Part shown: positions 18,263 to 27,577 of the stretch, piece after piece
How the letters are laid out: each line of letters opens with the position of its first letter
How positions within the stretch are numbered: the first letter of the stretch is position 1
NCBI GenBank assembly: GCA_002372465.1
Contig: DFGW01000064.1
Coordinates: forward strand, 1-64,000
From: Butyrivibrio sp. UBA3740
GTDB taxonomy: Bacteria; Bacillota; Clostridia; Lachnospirales; Lachnospiraceae
DNA: 64,000 bases
Reading direction: 5' to 3'
Translations under genes and position numbers: made by a program
The notes under the pieces: generated by a model
The model's input: only the letters and a program-made list of their open reading frames with translations
The model's database searches: none
Told to the model about the DNA's origin: nothing

Positions 18263-18300
18263 GATAAAGGCGCATAAGTCATAGATGCGCATATTATCAT
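18261..18300. repeat. Imperfect 40-base inverted repeat over the internal promoter
   Basis: The arms are ATGATAA + GCGCAT on the left (18261-18267, 18270-18275) and ATGCGC + TTATCAT on the right (18285-18290, 18294-18300). That gives 13 base pairs, interrupted by a 2 by 3 mismatch, around a 9-base loop. It overlaps the -10 region and the predicted start of transcription. No T-run follows, so it is not an intrinsic terminator. It could be a repressor operator or, in read-through transcripts, an RNA hairpin. Confidence 0.55.
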
Positions 18301-18329
18301 GTTTACAGAAGCAGCTCAAGGGGTTTTTG

Positions 18330-19394
18330 ATGACTTTAAGCGTGATCGTGCCTGTATATAACATGGCATCAGATGGGAAATTGGAATACTGTCTTGATAG
18401 TCTGGTTAACCAGTCGTTAGAGGCCGGATCTTTCGAGATAATAGGAGTGGATGACTGCTCCACCGACAACTCCTATGAGATATTAATGAGATATCAGGAG
18501 AAATACCCCGACAGATTCATTGCCATCCATTCCAAGGTTAATTTGCACCAGGGCGGAGCCAAAAATATCGGACTTGCCATTGCAAAGGGAGAGTGGATAG
18601 GCTTTATTGACGCTGATGACTGGGTTGTTCCGGATTATTACGAGAGACTTATCGGAAAGGCTCTGGAGACCGGGGCAGACATGGTGGGATGCGATTACAA
18701 TCTTACCGGGGAGCACAGTTTTAAGGTTGGAAAGGTAGTACATAACAACAATTTTTCACAAACAGGCGTTATGGATACCGAGAAATACAAAAATCTCCTT
18801 ATTGAAACCGGAAGCCTTGTGGTCAAGGTCTATAAAAGGGAACTGATCCTTGGAGATTACAAACCCGGAACGAAGGATAAGCTGGATGTTTTTCCGGAGA
18901 ATATCTTCTACGAGGACAATGCAGTAAGCAATACCTGGATGACCAGGTCAAAACACTTCGAATACATTCAGGAGCCTTTGTATTATTACTATCAGCATGA
19001 CTCTTCAACAGTCCACAGCATTTCCAAAAAGAACCTTGAGGACAGGATGGTGGCTGGAAGAATGATAGTTCAGGAGGCAAAGGATAACGGATACCTCGAC
19101 GCCTTCCGTTCCGAGATCGAATTTCAATACACGGTGTTATTCTATATTAATACCCTGTTCTCGGCCATGCCAAAGAGATATCGGATTAAAGGCTGCTATT
19201 CTTTTACGAAAGCACTTGGCAGGGAAATGAAGGAAACATTCCCTGACTTTCAGAATAATCCATATTATATTGAAAAGATCCATCCTGAAGAGAAAAAGCT
19301 TATTGGATATCAGATGAAGTCACACCTTTTCTTCTATGTTTATTACAGACTTTTATGGTTCTACAGAGATGTGATCAGAGGGAAAAATAATTAA
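18330..19394 (+). CDS. GT2 glycosyltransferase
   Basis: I use ATG 18330 (354 residues), preceded by CAAGGGG; the earlier in-frame ATG at 18285 lies within the palindrome. The protein begins MTLSVIVPVYNMASDGKLEY, then IIGVDDCSTDNSYEILM, HQGGAKNIGLAIAKGEWIGF and IDADDWVVPDYYERLI, with FPENIFYEDNAVSNTWM as the later acidic motif. This is a typical GT-A capsular or exopolysaccharide glycosyltransferase. It heads the second plus-strand segment, next to an ABC flippase. The sugar is unknown. Confidence 0.9.
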   Translation: MTLSVIVPVYNMASDGKLEYCLDSLVNQSLEAGSFEIIGVDDCSTDNSYEILMRYQEKYPDRFIAIHSKVNLHQGGAKNIGLAIAKGEWIGFIDADDWVVPDYYERLIGKALETGADMVGCDYNLTGEHSFKVGKVVHNNNFSQTGVMDTEKYKNLLIETGSLVVKVYKRELILGDYKPGTKDKLDVFPENIFYEDNAVSNTWMTRSKHFEYIQEPLYYYYQHDSSTVHSISKKNLEDRMVAGRMIVQEAKDNGYLDAFRSEIEFQYTVLFYINTLFSAMPKRYRIKGCYSFTKALGREMKETFPDFQNNPYYIEKIHPEEKKLIGYQMKSHLFFYVYYRLLWFYRDVIRGKNN

Positions 19395-19426
19395 GGGCAG
19401 GTATTGTCCGGAAGGAAAAGCTATAG

Positions 19427-21175
19427 ATGCGAAAGATTTACAGTAAATTAATGGTGCTTCTTGATAAGAAGCAGAAGAGACAGATGGTGGGCATTGTGAT
19501 ACTGATGCTTATAGGAGGTGTACTGGAGTCTCTGGGAATAGCAATGATAGCACCGGTTATGCAGGTTGTCATTGATCCTAAGCAGGTAGAAGAGAGCAGA
19601 CTCCTCTCAGGTATATATAATCTTTTCCATCTTAGCAGCACGACCCAGCTGGCGGCCCTTATCATGGTATCGCTGATACTGGTGTTTGTTATAAAGAACA
19701 TTTTCCTGTATTTTATGAATGTTGTTCAGCTTAGGTTTGTCTACACCAATCAGTTTGCCACATCCAGGCGCATGATGATAAATTTCATGCAAAGACCCTA
19801 TGAGTACTATCTGAATGCTGACACCACAGTGATTCAGCGAAACATAACATCAGATGTTAATAACCTTTATGCCCTTATATTAAGCTGCCTTCAGCTGATA
19901 AGTGAGATCATTGTTTTTGTATGTCTGGTGGCAATACTTTTAAGTCAGGATGCAAAGATGACTATTACCATTGCAGTTCTTCTTGTCATTGTGCTCCTAG
20001 TCATCAAATATTTCATAAAGCCTGTTATGGTTAAGGCCGGGCAGGATAACCAGGATTATTACAGTGGCCTTTATAAGTGGATATACGAATCCGTCACAGG
20101 TATCAAGGAGATAAAGGTTGCCAATAAGGAGAATTATTTCATCAACGGCTATGCTGACTGCGGAGCAGGATATGTAAATGCGGTTCAGAAATACAATCTC
20201 TACAATTCGACCCCAAGACTTCTTATTGAAACCATTGCAATTGCAGGTATGATCGGCTATATGCTTGCTGTTATGGCTTCCGGAACCAGTCTTACTTCTC
20301 TGCTTCCTCAGCTTACAGTGCTGGCAGCTGCTGCAGCAAGGCTTCTTCCCAGCGCCAACAGGATTAACAACTATCTGACTTCAATCGCTTATTTTGAGCC
20401 GTTTTTGGACAATGTCAGTGACAATTTACAGATGGAGATCCATGATGAGTCCATAAGCTATAACAGTGAGGATTATCGCACTAAGGTAAAAGTGGATAAG
20501 CTCCCTGTCAGAAAGACCATCAGGATGGAGGATATAACCTACAAATATCCCAATACCGACAAGCTCATCCTTAATAAAGCTACTATGGAGATTCCTGTTG
20601 GAAAGAGTGTGGGAATCGTAGGAACCTCCGGAGCCGGAAAGACAACCATTGTGGATGTTCTACTGGGGCTTCTCGAACCGGAGGAGGGAAGGATTCTGGC
20701 TGACGGAGTGGATGTTAACACCAACTATACCGGCTGGCTCAAGAACATAGGTTACATCCCGCAGACTATCTTCATGACAGATTCCACCATCAGGAAGAAC
20801 GTGGCATTTGGTGTGCCTGATGAAGAGATAGATGACAACAAGGTATGGCAGGCTCTGAAAGAGGCGGCTCTTGATGAATTTGTAAAAGAGCTTCCGGAGG
20901 GGCTGGATACACAGATAGGAGAGAGGGGAATCCGTCTCTCCGGCGGACAGCGTCAGAGAATAGGTATTGCAAGGGCTTTGTTTGAGGATCCCGAGGTTCT
21001 TGTTCTGGATGAAGCTACGTCAGCCCTTGACAATGATACGGAAGCAGCCATCATGGATTCCATCAACAGACTCCATGGGAGAAAAACGCTTGTTATTATT
21101 GCTCACAGACTTCAGACCATTGAAAAGTGTGACATGATCTACAGTATCGGAGATGGAAAGGCTACCTTGAAATAA
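19427..21175 (+). CDS. PglK/MsbA-like ABC transporter, lipid-linked glycan flippase
   Basis: The 582-residue protein is a half-size ABC exporter: a six-helix domain (residues about 15-320) fused to an ATPase. The ATPase has Walker A GTSGAGKTTIVDVLLG (about residue 396), the LSGGQRQRIGIARALF signature (about 504), Walker B VLVLDEATSALD and the IIAHRL switch histidine. Its layout resembles PglK/Wzk, which flip undecaprenyl-diphosphate oligosaccharides. A paralogue with the same opening pattern (DxKQKRQ, then LIGGVxExLG) lies at 59281. No Wzx-type flippase is visible in the window, so these two are the likely exporters. A peptide or lipid exporter is the main alternative. Confidence 0.85.
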   Translation: MRKIYSKLMVLLDKKQKRQMVGIVILMLIGGVLESLGIAMIAPVMQVVIDPKQVEESRLLSGIYNLFHLSSTTQLAALIMVSLILVFVIKNIFLYFMNVVQLRFVYTNQFATSRRMMINFMQRPYEYYLNADTTVIQRNITSDVNNLYALILSCLQLISEIIVFVCLVAILLSQDAKMTITIAVLLVIVLLVIKYFIKPVMVKAGQDNQDYYSGLYKWIYESVTGIKEIKVANKENYFINGYADCGAGYVNAVQKYNLYNSTPRLLIETIAIAGMIGYMLAVMASGTSLTSLLPQLTVLAAAAARLLPSANRINNYLTSIAYFEPFLDNVSDNLQMEIHDESISYNSEDYRTKVKVDKLPVRKTIRMEDITYKYPNTDKLILNKATMEIPVGKSVGIVGTSGAGKTTIVDVLLGLLEPEEGRILADGVDVNTNYTGWLKNIGYIPQTIFMTDSTIRKNVAFGVPDEEIDDNKVWQALKEAALDEFVKELPEGLDTQIGERGIRLSGGQRQRIGIARALFEDPEVLVLDEATSALDNDTEAAIMDSINRLHGRKTLVIIAHRLQTIEKCDMIYSIGDGKATLK

Positions 21176-21191
21176 AGGCCTTGGAGGATTT

Positions 21192-22328
21192 ATGGAAGGT
21201 ATAGGGGAAACACAAAGTAAAAAGAGAAATCCCGGCTTTGAGCTCTTGCGCATAATAGCGATGCTCATGATTCTTGTGCTGCATTTTAATGCCCATTCGG
21301 ATTCGCTTTTGCAGCTTGGACTTCCGGCCACAGGGACACAGGTATTTGCCACTGTTATTCAGGCTTTTTGTGTTCCTGGGGTCAATACATACATTCTTAT
21401 CAGCGGATTCTTCCTTTCAAAGGGAAAGGTGAGACCAAGCCATGTGATCCAGCTTATCTGTCAGGTATATTTCTATACGATACTGATCTCCCTTGCCATG
21501 ATGAGTGTTGGGACCTATGTACTACAGACTGACAATTCAGTATATAAGCTGGTTCAGTACATTCTTCCGATTTCATCGGAGCATTACTGGTTTGTTACAG
21601 CATATGTCATTATGTATATAATGGCACCTGTTATGAATGCTGCAGTGGAGAGGCTTGAGAGGAAACAGTTAAAAGCTGTCATCATTGGCCTTCTTATATG
21701 GTTCTGCTTCATAAAGAGCATTGTTCCTGTTGTCCTTTCAACTGACAGATACGGATACGACTTCGGATGGTTCATATGTCTTTATCTCATAGCAGCCTAT
21801 ATTCGAAAATATAATGTGGTATTGTTTTACGACGCTAAAAAAAGTGCTTTTGTCTATCTGATATCATGTGCAATCATAGCAACTATGAGCATCTCGCTCT
21901 ATTATATTAATTTCAACTGGGGAGGACTGGTGCATTATTCCACTGTGCCCTTCCACTTCAATTTTATATTCACACTTACTGCTTCCCTGGGGCTTTTTTC
22001 TTTCTTCAGGTTTTATCAGATGAGAGAAAATGTGGCAGCGGACATTGTGAGAGCAGTAGGACCTCTTACCTTTGGCGTTTACCTCCTTCACATGCACCAG
22101 GAGATCAAGGACAGATGGGTGGAGTGGCTTGAGCACCTTTTGGGGGATATCCCTTACCACAGCATTCCTCTCTTTGCCTGGCATGCCTTCCTGTCAATCC
22201 TTATTGTTTTCCTGGCAGGGATATTTGTGGACTGGATCAGAAAGATGATCTTTGAGTATGTGGGAAGAGTTCTCCATGACACTTGGCTCTTTAAGAAGGT
22301 CAGAGAGCTGGACGAGAAACTATGCTAA
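21192..22328 (+). CDS. Acyltransferase-3 family membrane protein (O-acyltransferase)
   Basis: The 378-residue protein has about ten helices and starts NPGFELLRIIAMLMILVLHF, the Acyltransferase_3 signature with the conserved Arg and His. SGFFLSKGKVRPSHVIQ and SEHYWFVTAYVIMYIMAPV are further family elements, and TFGVYLLHMHQEI is the conserved C-terminal helix. These enzymes acetylate or succinylate sugars of surface glycans from acyl-CoA. GGAGG sits directly upstream. Its last 7 bases overlap the next gene. The acyl group and acceptor are unknown. Confidence 0.9.
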   Translation: MEGIGETQSKKRNPGFELLRIIAMLMILVLHFNAHSDSLLQLGLPATGTQVFATVIQAFCVPGVNTYILISGFFLSKGKVRPSHVIQLICQVYFYTILISLAMMSVGTYVLQTDNSVYKLVQYILPISSEHYWFVTAYVIMYIMAPVMNAAVERLERKQLKAVIIGLLIWFCFIKSIVPVVLSTDRYGYDFGWFICLYLIAAYIRKYNVVLFYDAKKSAFVYLISCAIIATMSISLYYINFNWGGLVHYSTVPFHFNFIFTLTASLGLFSFFRFYQMRENVAADIVRAVGPLTFGVYLLHMHQEIKDRWVEWLEHLLGDIPYHSIPLFAWHAFLSILIVFLAGIFVDWIRKMIFEYVGRVLHDTWLFKKVRELDEKLC

Positions 22329-24076
22329 ATAATTTCAGAAGTTATTTTTACAACTTTAAAAAGTTTCAGGCACCTCTGGAGAAGTACCTCTTTCCGGTGG
22401 TTCTGATCATGTACCCTCTTATAGGGGTAAATCAGGGCCTGGATATCACAGATACTACCTACGGATTGTCAAATTATGAGTTTTTTACCTCCATCGACCC
22501 CATGTGGGCCTTATCCACTTTCCTTAGCAATGTAGCAGGCAGTATCATTATGAAGCTCCCCGGCGCAGGGACTATGTTGGGGATGTCCATATATTGCAGC
22601 TTTATTATCAGTATAATAGCACTTGTTCCTTATTATCTTCTGCAGAGATGGATGCCGGGCTGGATGATCTTTATAGGAGAGTTCATCGCTGAGAGTCTTT
22701 GCTGGTGTCCGAGGGTAATACTGTACAACTATCTGACATATCTGTTCTTCACTCTTGGAAGCCTTTTCCTCCTTATGGGGATGTTCGAATGGGAGAGACA
22801 GAACAGATACCTTATGCTTGCAGGTTTTTTCCTGGGGCTTAACGTTATGGTAAGATTCCCTAATATTGTGGAATCCGGCATGATTCTGGTCTTGTGGTTT
22901 TTTGAAATCATAACACATGGGAAATTACTGGAAACGGTTTACAAGACCCTTATCTGTATAGGTGGATATGTACTGGGGCTCCTTATCCCCTTCATGCTTG
23001 TAACAGCTCTTTACGGTCCCAAAGCGTATTTTGAAATGATAGGAAGCCTTTTGGGAATGACTGGCTCAGCTTCAGACTATACAGCCGGGGGAATGATAAG
23101 CTCCATAGTAAGCGCCTATCTCACAACCGGAGCTGACATGATAATAATGATCCCATGCATAGCGGCTGGTATTGTTATGTTTATGATGCTTCCGGATAAA
23201 TATGTTTTTGCTAAGAAGATTCTTTATATAATTGGGCTTTTGGTACTGGTAAGGTACTACTTTGCAGGAGGAGTATTTACCAGGAACTATCACTACAACG
23301 ACTCGATCTTTCAGGCAGCCATGATGCTTGTGATCTTTGCAATCATTCTTTCTGTAATAGGAAGTGCGGGAGTTCTGAATGGAAGCAAAGAGGAGCAGAC
23401 CCTGGCATTTGCTGTTTTGATGATCATTTTGATCACGCCCCTTGGAAGCAACAATTATACACACCCGATATTAAATAACCTCTTTGTGATTGCGCCGGTT
23501 TTCCTTTGGCTCTTTAGAAGGCTTATGCAGCGCCTGGGCGAAGGACATTACAACTTCCCATGGCAAGCTATGATAACGATGGTTATTGTTGTTGTTATGG
23601 TTCAAGGTGGCATTTTCCATTATTGCTTTGCCTTCGGGGATGGTACTGACGGCGAGAGTAGAAATTCACTGTGCAGCATTCCAAAGGTGGATGCCATGGT
23701 AACAACTCAGGGAAATGCCGAGTCTTTGGACGAATTATATCAGGAGCTTTCAGACAACGGCCTTCTTTCCGAGAAAGCTCTTTTCTTTGGAGGAGTTCCT
23801 GGACTTGCCTACATTTTTGACATGGAACCGGCCATTGACACTGTCTGGCCCGATCTTGACAGCTATTCTGTAGAGAAATTTCAAGGTGAACTTGGTGAGA
23901 TTTCCGGTGAAGGTTTGACACCGGTTGTTATCATAGGAAAAGAGATGGCGGACTACGCCAACATAGAAGCGAAGTATAATATTTTGGTGGACTATATTAC
24001 TCATCATGATTATAATAAGGTCTTTGAGAGTGACAGATTTACGGTTTATGCCGTGGGTAATGAAAGCAAGGAGTAA
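22322..24076 (+). CDS. Polytopic membrane protein, probable GT-C-type glycosyltransferase
   Basis: This 584-residue protein has about 11-13 helices. An early outer loop carries an acidic motif, GLDITDTTYGLSNY (about residue 40), as expected of GT-C transferases. A soluble C-terminal part of about 130 residues (from SRNSLCSIPKVDAMV) probably lies outside the membrane. I do not recognise a named family. It overlaps the acyltransferase gene and is followed by a GtrA-like gene, which fits a Gtr-type glycan modification module. The assignment rests on topology and neighbourhood. Confidence 0.6.
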   Translation: MLNNFRSYFYNFKKFQAPLEKYLFPVVLIMYPLIGVNQGLDITDTTYGLSNYEFFTSIDPMWALSTFLSNVAGSIIMKLPGAGTMLGMSIYCSFIISIIALVPYYLLQRWMPGWMIFIGEFIAESLCWCPRVILYNYLTYLFFTLGSLFLLMGMFEWERQNRYLMLAGFFLGLNVMVRFPNIVESGMILVLWFFEIITHGKLLETVYKTLICIGGYVLGLLIPFMLVTALYGPKAYFEMIGSLLGMTGSASDYTAGGMISSIVSAYLTTGADMIIMIPCIAAGIVMFMMLPDKYVFAKKILYIIGLLVLVRYYFAGGVFTRNYHYNDSIFQAAMMLVIFAIILSVIGSAGVLNGSKEEQTLAFAVLMIILITPLGSNNYTHPILNNLFVIAPVFLWLFRRLMQRLGEGHYNFPWQAMITMVIVVVMVQGGIFHYCFAFGDGTDGESRNSLCSIPKVDAMVTTQGNAESLDELYQELSDNGLLSEKALFFGGVPGLAYIFDMEPAIDTVWPDLDSYSVEKFQGELGEISGEGLTPVVIIGKEMADYANIEAKYNILVDYITHHDYNKVFESDRFTVYAVGNESKE

Positions 24077-24087
24077 ACAGAACGTAT

Positions 24088-24555
24088 ATGAATAACGAAA
24101 AGAAAGACATTTTTGACAGGATTATGTCCCTTCCTGTCCTTAACATATTTGAACCCTTCTACAAGAAATACAAGGAAGGCCTTTTGTACCTGTTTTTCGG
24201 AGGACTGACCTTTTTTTTGAGCATTTTCCTGTTTTGGTTCATGGATAACGTGATGCACCTCAATGAGGTTGTCAACAATTCTATTGACTGGGTTATATGT
24301 GTGGCGTTCCAGTTCTTCACCAACAGAACCTGGGTGTTTGACGGCAAGGTTGAGACCAAAAAAGACTTTTTAAAGCAGGCAGGCTCATTTACTGCAGGAA
24401 GACTCTTTACTCTGGTAGTTGAGGACCTTTTGATATTTATCTTTATTTCCCTTATGGGCTTACCAAAGATGCCTGTAAAACTTGGGGCTACCTTTGTAGT
24501 AATAGTACTTAACTATATTATAAGTAAGCTGATCGTCTTCAGAAAAAAGGACTGA
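24088..24555 (+). CDS. GtrA-family membrane protein
   Basis: The 155-residue protein has four hydrophobic helices in the GtrA pattern: YLFFGGLTFFLSIFLFWFM, then VVNNSIDWVICVAFQFFTNR with TWVFDGK, and a C-terminal helix pair ending NYIISKLIVFRKKD. The FxxNRxWVF element is the family hallmark. GtrA proteins are thought to help flip undecaprenyl-phosphate-hexose made by a GtrB enzyme. GtrB-like genes occur at 7013 and 28126, and GT-C proteins surround this gene, so it probably serves that pathway. Confidence 0.85.
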   Translation: MNNEKKDIFDRIMSLPVLNIFEPFYKKYKEGLLYLFFGGLTFFLSIFLFWFMDNVMHLNEVVNNSIDWVICVAFQFFTNRTWVFDGKVETKKDFLKQAGSFTAGRLFTLVVEDLLIFIFISLMGLPKMPVKLGATFVVIVLNYIISKLIVFRKKD

Positions 24556-24586
24556 CTGCCAGCTTCCAAACTCAAAGGAGTGACAA

Positions 24587-25723
24587 ATGCGTATAAATTT
24601 TAATGTTCCACCTTATACAGGACATGAATTTGAATACATAAAAGAGTGTGTTGAGAACCAGAAGATATGTGGCGATGGTCCCTATACAGCCAAAGATAAT
24701 GAGTGGATCGAGAAGAAGACAGGCTGTGCGAAGGCTCTTTTAACTACTTCCTGCACCCATGCCACCGAGATGTCTGCAATTCTCTGTGATATCAAGGAGG
24801 GTGATGAGGTCATCATGCCTTCTTACACCTTTGTTTCCACTGCCAATGCCTTTGTCCTTCGCGGAGCCAAGGTGGTATTTGTGGATATCAGGCCGGATAC
24901 TATGAATATTGATGAGAACCTGATAGAGGCAGCCATAACACCTAAGACCAGAGCCATAGTTCCTGTTCACTATGCAGGAGTTGGCTGTGAGATGGATACC
25001 ATCATGGACATTGCCAAAAGGCATAATCTCTTTGTGATAGAGGATGCTGCCCAGGGAGTAATGGCTACCTACAAGGGAAAGGCACTGGGAGCTATAGGAG
25101 ACTTTGGAAATTACAGCTTCCACGAGACCAAGAACTACAGCATGGGAGAGGGTGGAGCCCTTCTTATGAGGGATGAAACCTACGTGGACAACGCCATTAT
25201 CATAAGAGAAAAGGGAACTAACAGGACCCTTTATAAGCTTGGAAAGGTTGATAAGTACAGCTGGATCATGCCGGGCTCATCCTTCCTTCCAAGTGATATG
25301 AATGCAGCTTATCTCTATGCTCAGCTTCAGATGGCGGAAGAGATCAACAATGACAGAATGGACCACTGGAACAGATATTATGAGGCACTTCGTCCACTTC
25401 AGGAAAAGGGACTTATTGAACTTCCCTATGTTCCTGAGCACTGCACACACAATGCCCATATGTTCTACATAAAGTGTAAGGACTTTGAGGAGAGGAAAGG
25501 GCTTATTGATCATCTTCTGGCAAACGATATCCTTCCTGCTTCCCATTATGTTCCGCTTCATTCTTCAAAAGCAGGTCTTATCTACAGTCAGTTCCATGGC
25601 GAGGATAAGTACACCACCAAGGAGAGCGAGAGACTTCTTCGCCTGCCTATGTACTATAAGCTTACAAATGATGATCTTGATGAAGTAGTTATGAGAGTTA
25701 AGGAGTATTATAAATTCACGTAA
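24587..25723 (+). CDS. WecE-like dTDP-4-keto-6-deoxyhexose aminotransferase (DegT family)
   Basis: This 378-residue PLP-dependent sugar aminotransferase begins MRINFNVPPYTGHEFEYI, close to WecE/RffA. It has ALLTTSCTHATEMSAIL (PLP phosphate site), MPSYTFVSTANAFVLRGA, FVIEDAAQGVM and the Schiff-base lysine in NYSFHETKNYSMGEGGAL (about residue 180). The SCTxAxEM and FHETKN forms point to dTDP-4-amino-4,6-dideoxygalactose synthesis rather than to the PglE branch. No RmlA or RmlB is visible nearby, so the 4-keto substrate must come from elsewhere. The GNAT at 27578 or the formyltransferase at 45153 could acylate its product. Confidence 0.87.
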   Translation: MRINFNVPPYTGHEFEYIKECVENQKICGDGPYTAKDNEWIEKKTGCAKALLTTSCTHATEMSAILCDIKEGDEVIMPSYTFVSTANAFVLRGAKVVFVDIRPDTMNIDENLIEAAITPKTRAIVPVHYAGVGCEMDTIMDIAKRHNLFVIEDAAQGVMATYKGKALGAIGDFGNYSFHETKNYSMGEGGALLMRDETYVDNAIIIREKGTNRTLYKLGKVDKYSWIMPGSSFLPSDMNAAYLYAQLQMAEEINNDRMDHWNRYYEALRPLQEKGLIELPYVPEHCTHNAHMFYIKCKDFEERKGLIDHLLANDILPASHYVPLHSSKAGLIYSQFHGEDKYTTKESERLLRLPMYYKLTNDDLDEVVMRVKEYYKFT

Positions 25724-25736
25724 ACGGAGCTGTTTC

Positions 25737-27545
25737 ATGAAAAAACAAACCCTTAATATGAACTTCATAGTATCTGCGGCGCTTACCTTGGCCGTCATTT
25801 TACTTGCGGGGATTTTGGGGGACTATTACTTTGACCTTAATGACGACGTTTTAATGAAAGATATCCTGGCGGGAGTTTACACAGGAACTCCCACTGGGCA
25901 CAATATTCAGATGCTGTATCCCATAAGTGCCTTTGTTTCTGCGTTATACAGGATTTACAGAGGCCTTGACTGGTATGGCATCTTTTTATGTTTCTGCCAG
26001 TATTTTTGTGTGTTCCTTATTATGAAAAGAGCTCTGGACATGAATGAAAGCAGACTCTACAGGATTTATGTGGCTGCCGGAATATTTTTCTTCATGCTGG
26101 GAGCAGTGGGGGCACATTTTCTTTTTGTCCAGTACACCTTTACCTGTGGACTCATGTCCGCCACGGCTGTTTTCCTTGTGATGACACATACTGATGGGGA
26201 GAAAAGAGATCTCGTCATGGCGGCGATACTGATAATAGCTGCATTTCTTATAAGGTCCGAGATGCTCCTTCTCACCCTTCCCGTAGTGGGGGTAGGAATC
26301 CTGATAAAGTGGGCTTTTTCAAGGGTTGAACTTAAGGATTTCTATCAAAACGGCGTTCAGGTATCAAGCTATGGAGAACGGAAAAAACTGCTTACTGAGT
26401 ACGTGAGATTCTGCCTTATAGTGGGGATTGGACTGATACTGTCGCTCCTTATCAATAAAATAGCCTATTCATCCCCGGGCTGGAAGAGCTTTAATGCCTT
26501 TTTTGACGCCAGGACGGAGCTCTATGATTTTCAGTACGTTCCGGATTATGAGGACAACAAAGTCTTCTATGACAGCATAGGACTTACGAAGAGTCAGCAA
26601 CAGCTCCTTGTAAACTATAACTTTGGAATAGACGAAGAGATTGACACTGATGTCATAAATGCTGTGGCTGATTATGCTGCCAGTCTAAGGACAGATGAGA
26701 CTCCGCTTCTGACAAGACTTTCTCAGGGCGTATCAGCTTATATGTACAGGTTAGGGCACGTGGCTTTCCAAAAGAGCTATGAATACCCAATGACTGATGC
26801 GCCGTTTAATGTGATAACGGCAGTGCTTTATTTGGGAACAGCTGTTATTTATCTTGCTGACAAAGACAGGAAAAAGAGACTCCTGGCAGTATTTTCGCTT
26901 CTGCTTCTGTTTGCCTGCAGATCTACATTGTGGATGTACATAATTGTAAGGGGCAGAGATCCCATAAGGATAACCCATCCTCTTTACATAATGGAGACTG
27001 CCGTTTTGTTTGGCATGATTGTCAGCAGGGCAAGAAACCACAGGAGATATGTATTCATACCGCTTGTTATCGCAACCACCATAGCCATTATGTTCGTTCC
27101 AAATCAGATAATGGTAACCGGAGATGAGATGGCAGAAAGAGCGAAGATGCGTCAGCATTACGATGCTCTGTATGACTACTTTGAAGAAAACAGCGATAAT
27201 TTCTACTTTGTGGACGTCTATACCAGCGTCTCTGCACTGGAAGGAACTGAGAAGACCTTCTCAGAGAAGATGTTTGACAGGGTAGACAATACCGCTTCCA
27301 ACCACGATATCATGGGTGGCTGGGCATCTAAGAGTCCTCTTTACTATGACAAGCTCTCAGATAACGGCTTTGAATCCATGGAAAAGGGCCTTCTTATGGA
27401 CAATGCTTACGTGGTTTGCAAGAAAACCTCTGACGTATCCTGGATTATAGAGTATTATAGGGATAAGGGCACGGCTGTCGCAGTTGATGAGACAGATCAG
27501 GTCACGGATGCATTCCTGATCTATAAGGTCAGGTCTCTTGACTAA
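25737..27545 (+). CDS. Polytopic membrane protein, probable GT-C-type glycosyltransferase
   Basis: This 602-residue protein has an N-terminal signal-anchor helix and roughly ten more helices. The first outer loop holds YYFDLNDDVLMKDILAGVYT (about residue 30), a paired-aspartate motif like that of GT-C enzymes. A charged 60-residue loop (residues about 240-340) and a C-terminal soluble tail (from about residue 460) follow. I do not recognise a named family. It sits between a sugar aminotransferase and a GNAT, so it may transfer that amino sugar outside the cell; this is an inference. Confidence 0.6.
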   Translation: MKKQTLNMNFIVSAALTLAVILLAGILGDYYFDLNDDVLMKDILAGVYTGTPTGHNIQMLYPISAFVSALYRIYRGLDWYGIFLCFCQYFCVFLIMKRALDMNESRLYRIYVAAGIFFFMLGAVGAHFLFVQYTFTCGLMSATAVFLVMTHTDGEKRDLVMAAILIIAAFLIRSEMLLLTLPVVGVGILIKWAFSRVELKDFYQNGVQVSSYGERKKLLTEYVRFCLIVGIGLILSLLINKIAYSSPGWKSFNAFFDARTELYDFQYVPDYEDNKVFYDSIGLTKSQQQLLVNYNFGIDEEIDTDVINAVADYAASLRTDETPLLTRLSQGVSAYMYRLGHVAFQKSYEYPMTDAPFNVITAVLYLGTAVIYLADKDRKKRLLAVFSLLLLFACRSTLWMYIIVRGRDPIRITHPLYIMETAVLFGMIVSRARNHRRYVFIPLVIATTIAIMFVPNQIMVTGDEMAERAKMRQHYDALYDYFEENSDNFYFVDVYTSVSALEGTEKTFSEKMFDRVDNTASNHDIMGGWASKSPLYYDKLSDNGFESMEKGLLMDNAYVVCKKTSDVSWIIEYYRDKGTAVAVDETDQVTDAFLIYKVRSLD

Positions 27546-27577
27546 GATTTTTCGGAATAAGGTCATTTGGAGTTAAT

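Noticed and set aside
18261-18300. Intrinsic terminator after the GT-C gene at 16649
   Set aside because: The stem is good but the bases after it are not a T-run, and it overlaps a promoter instead.
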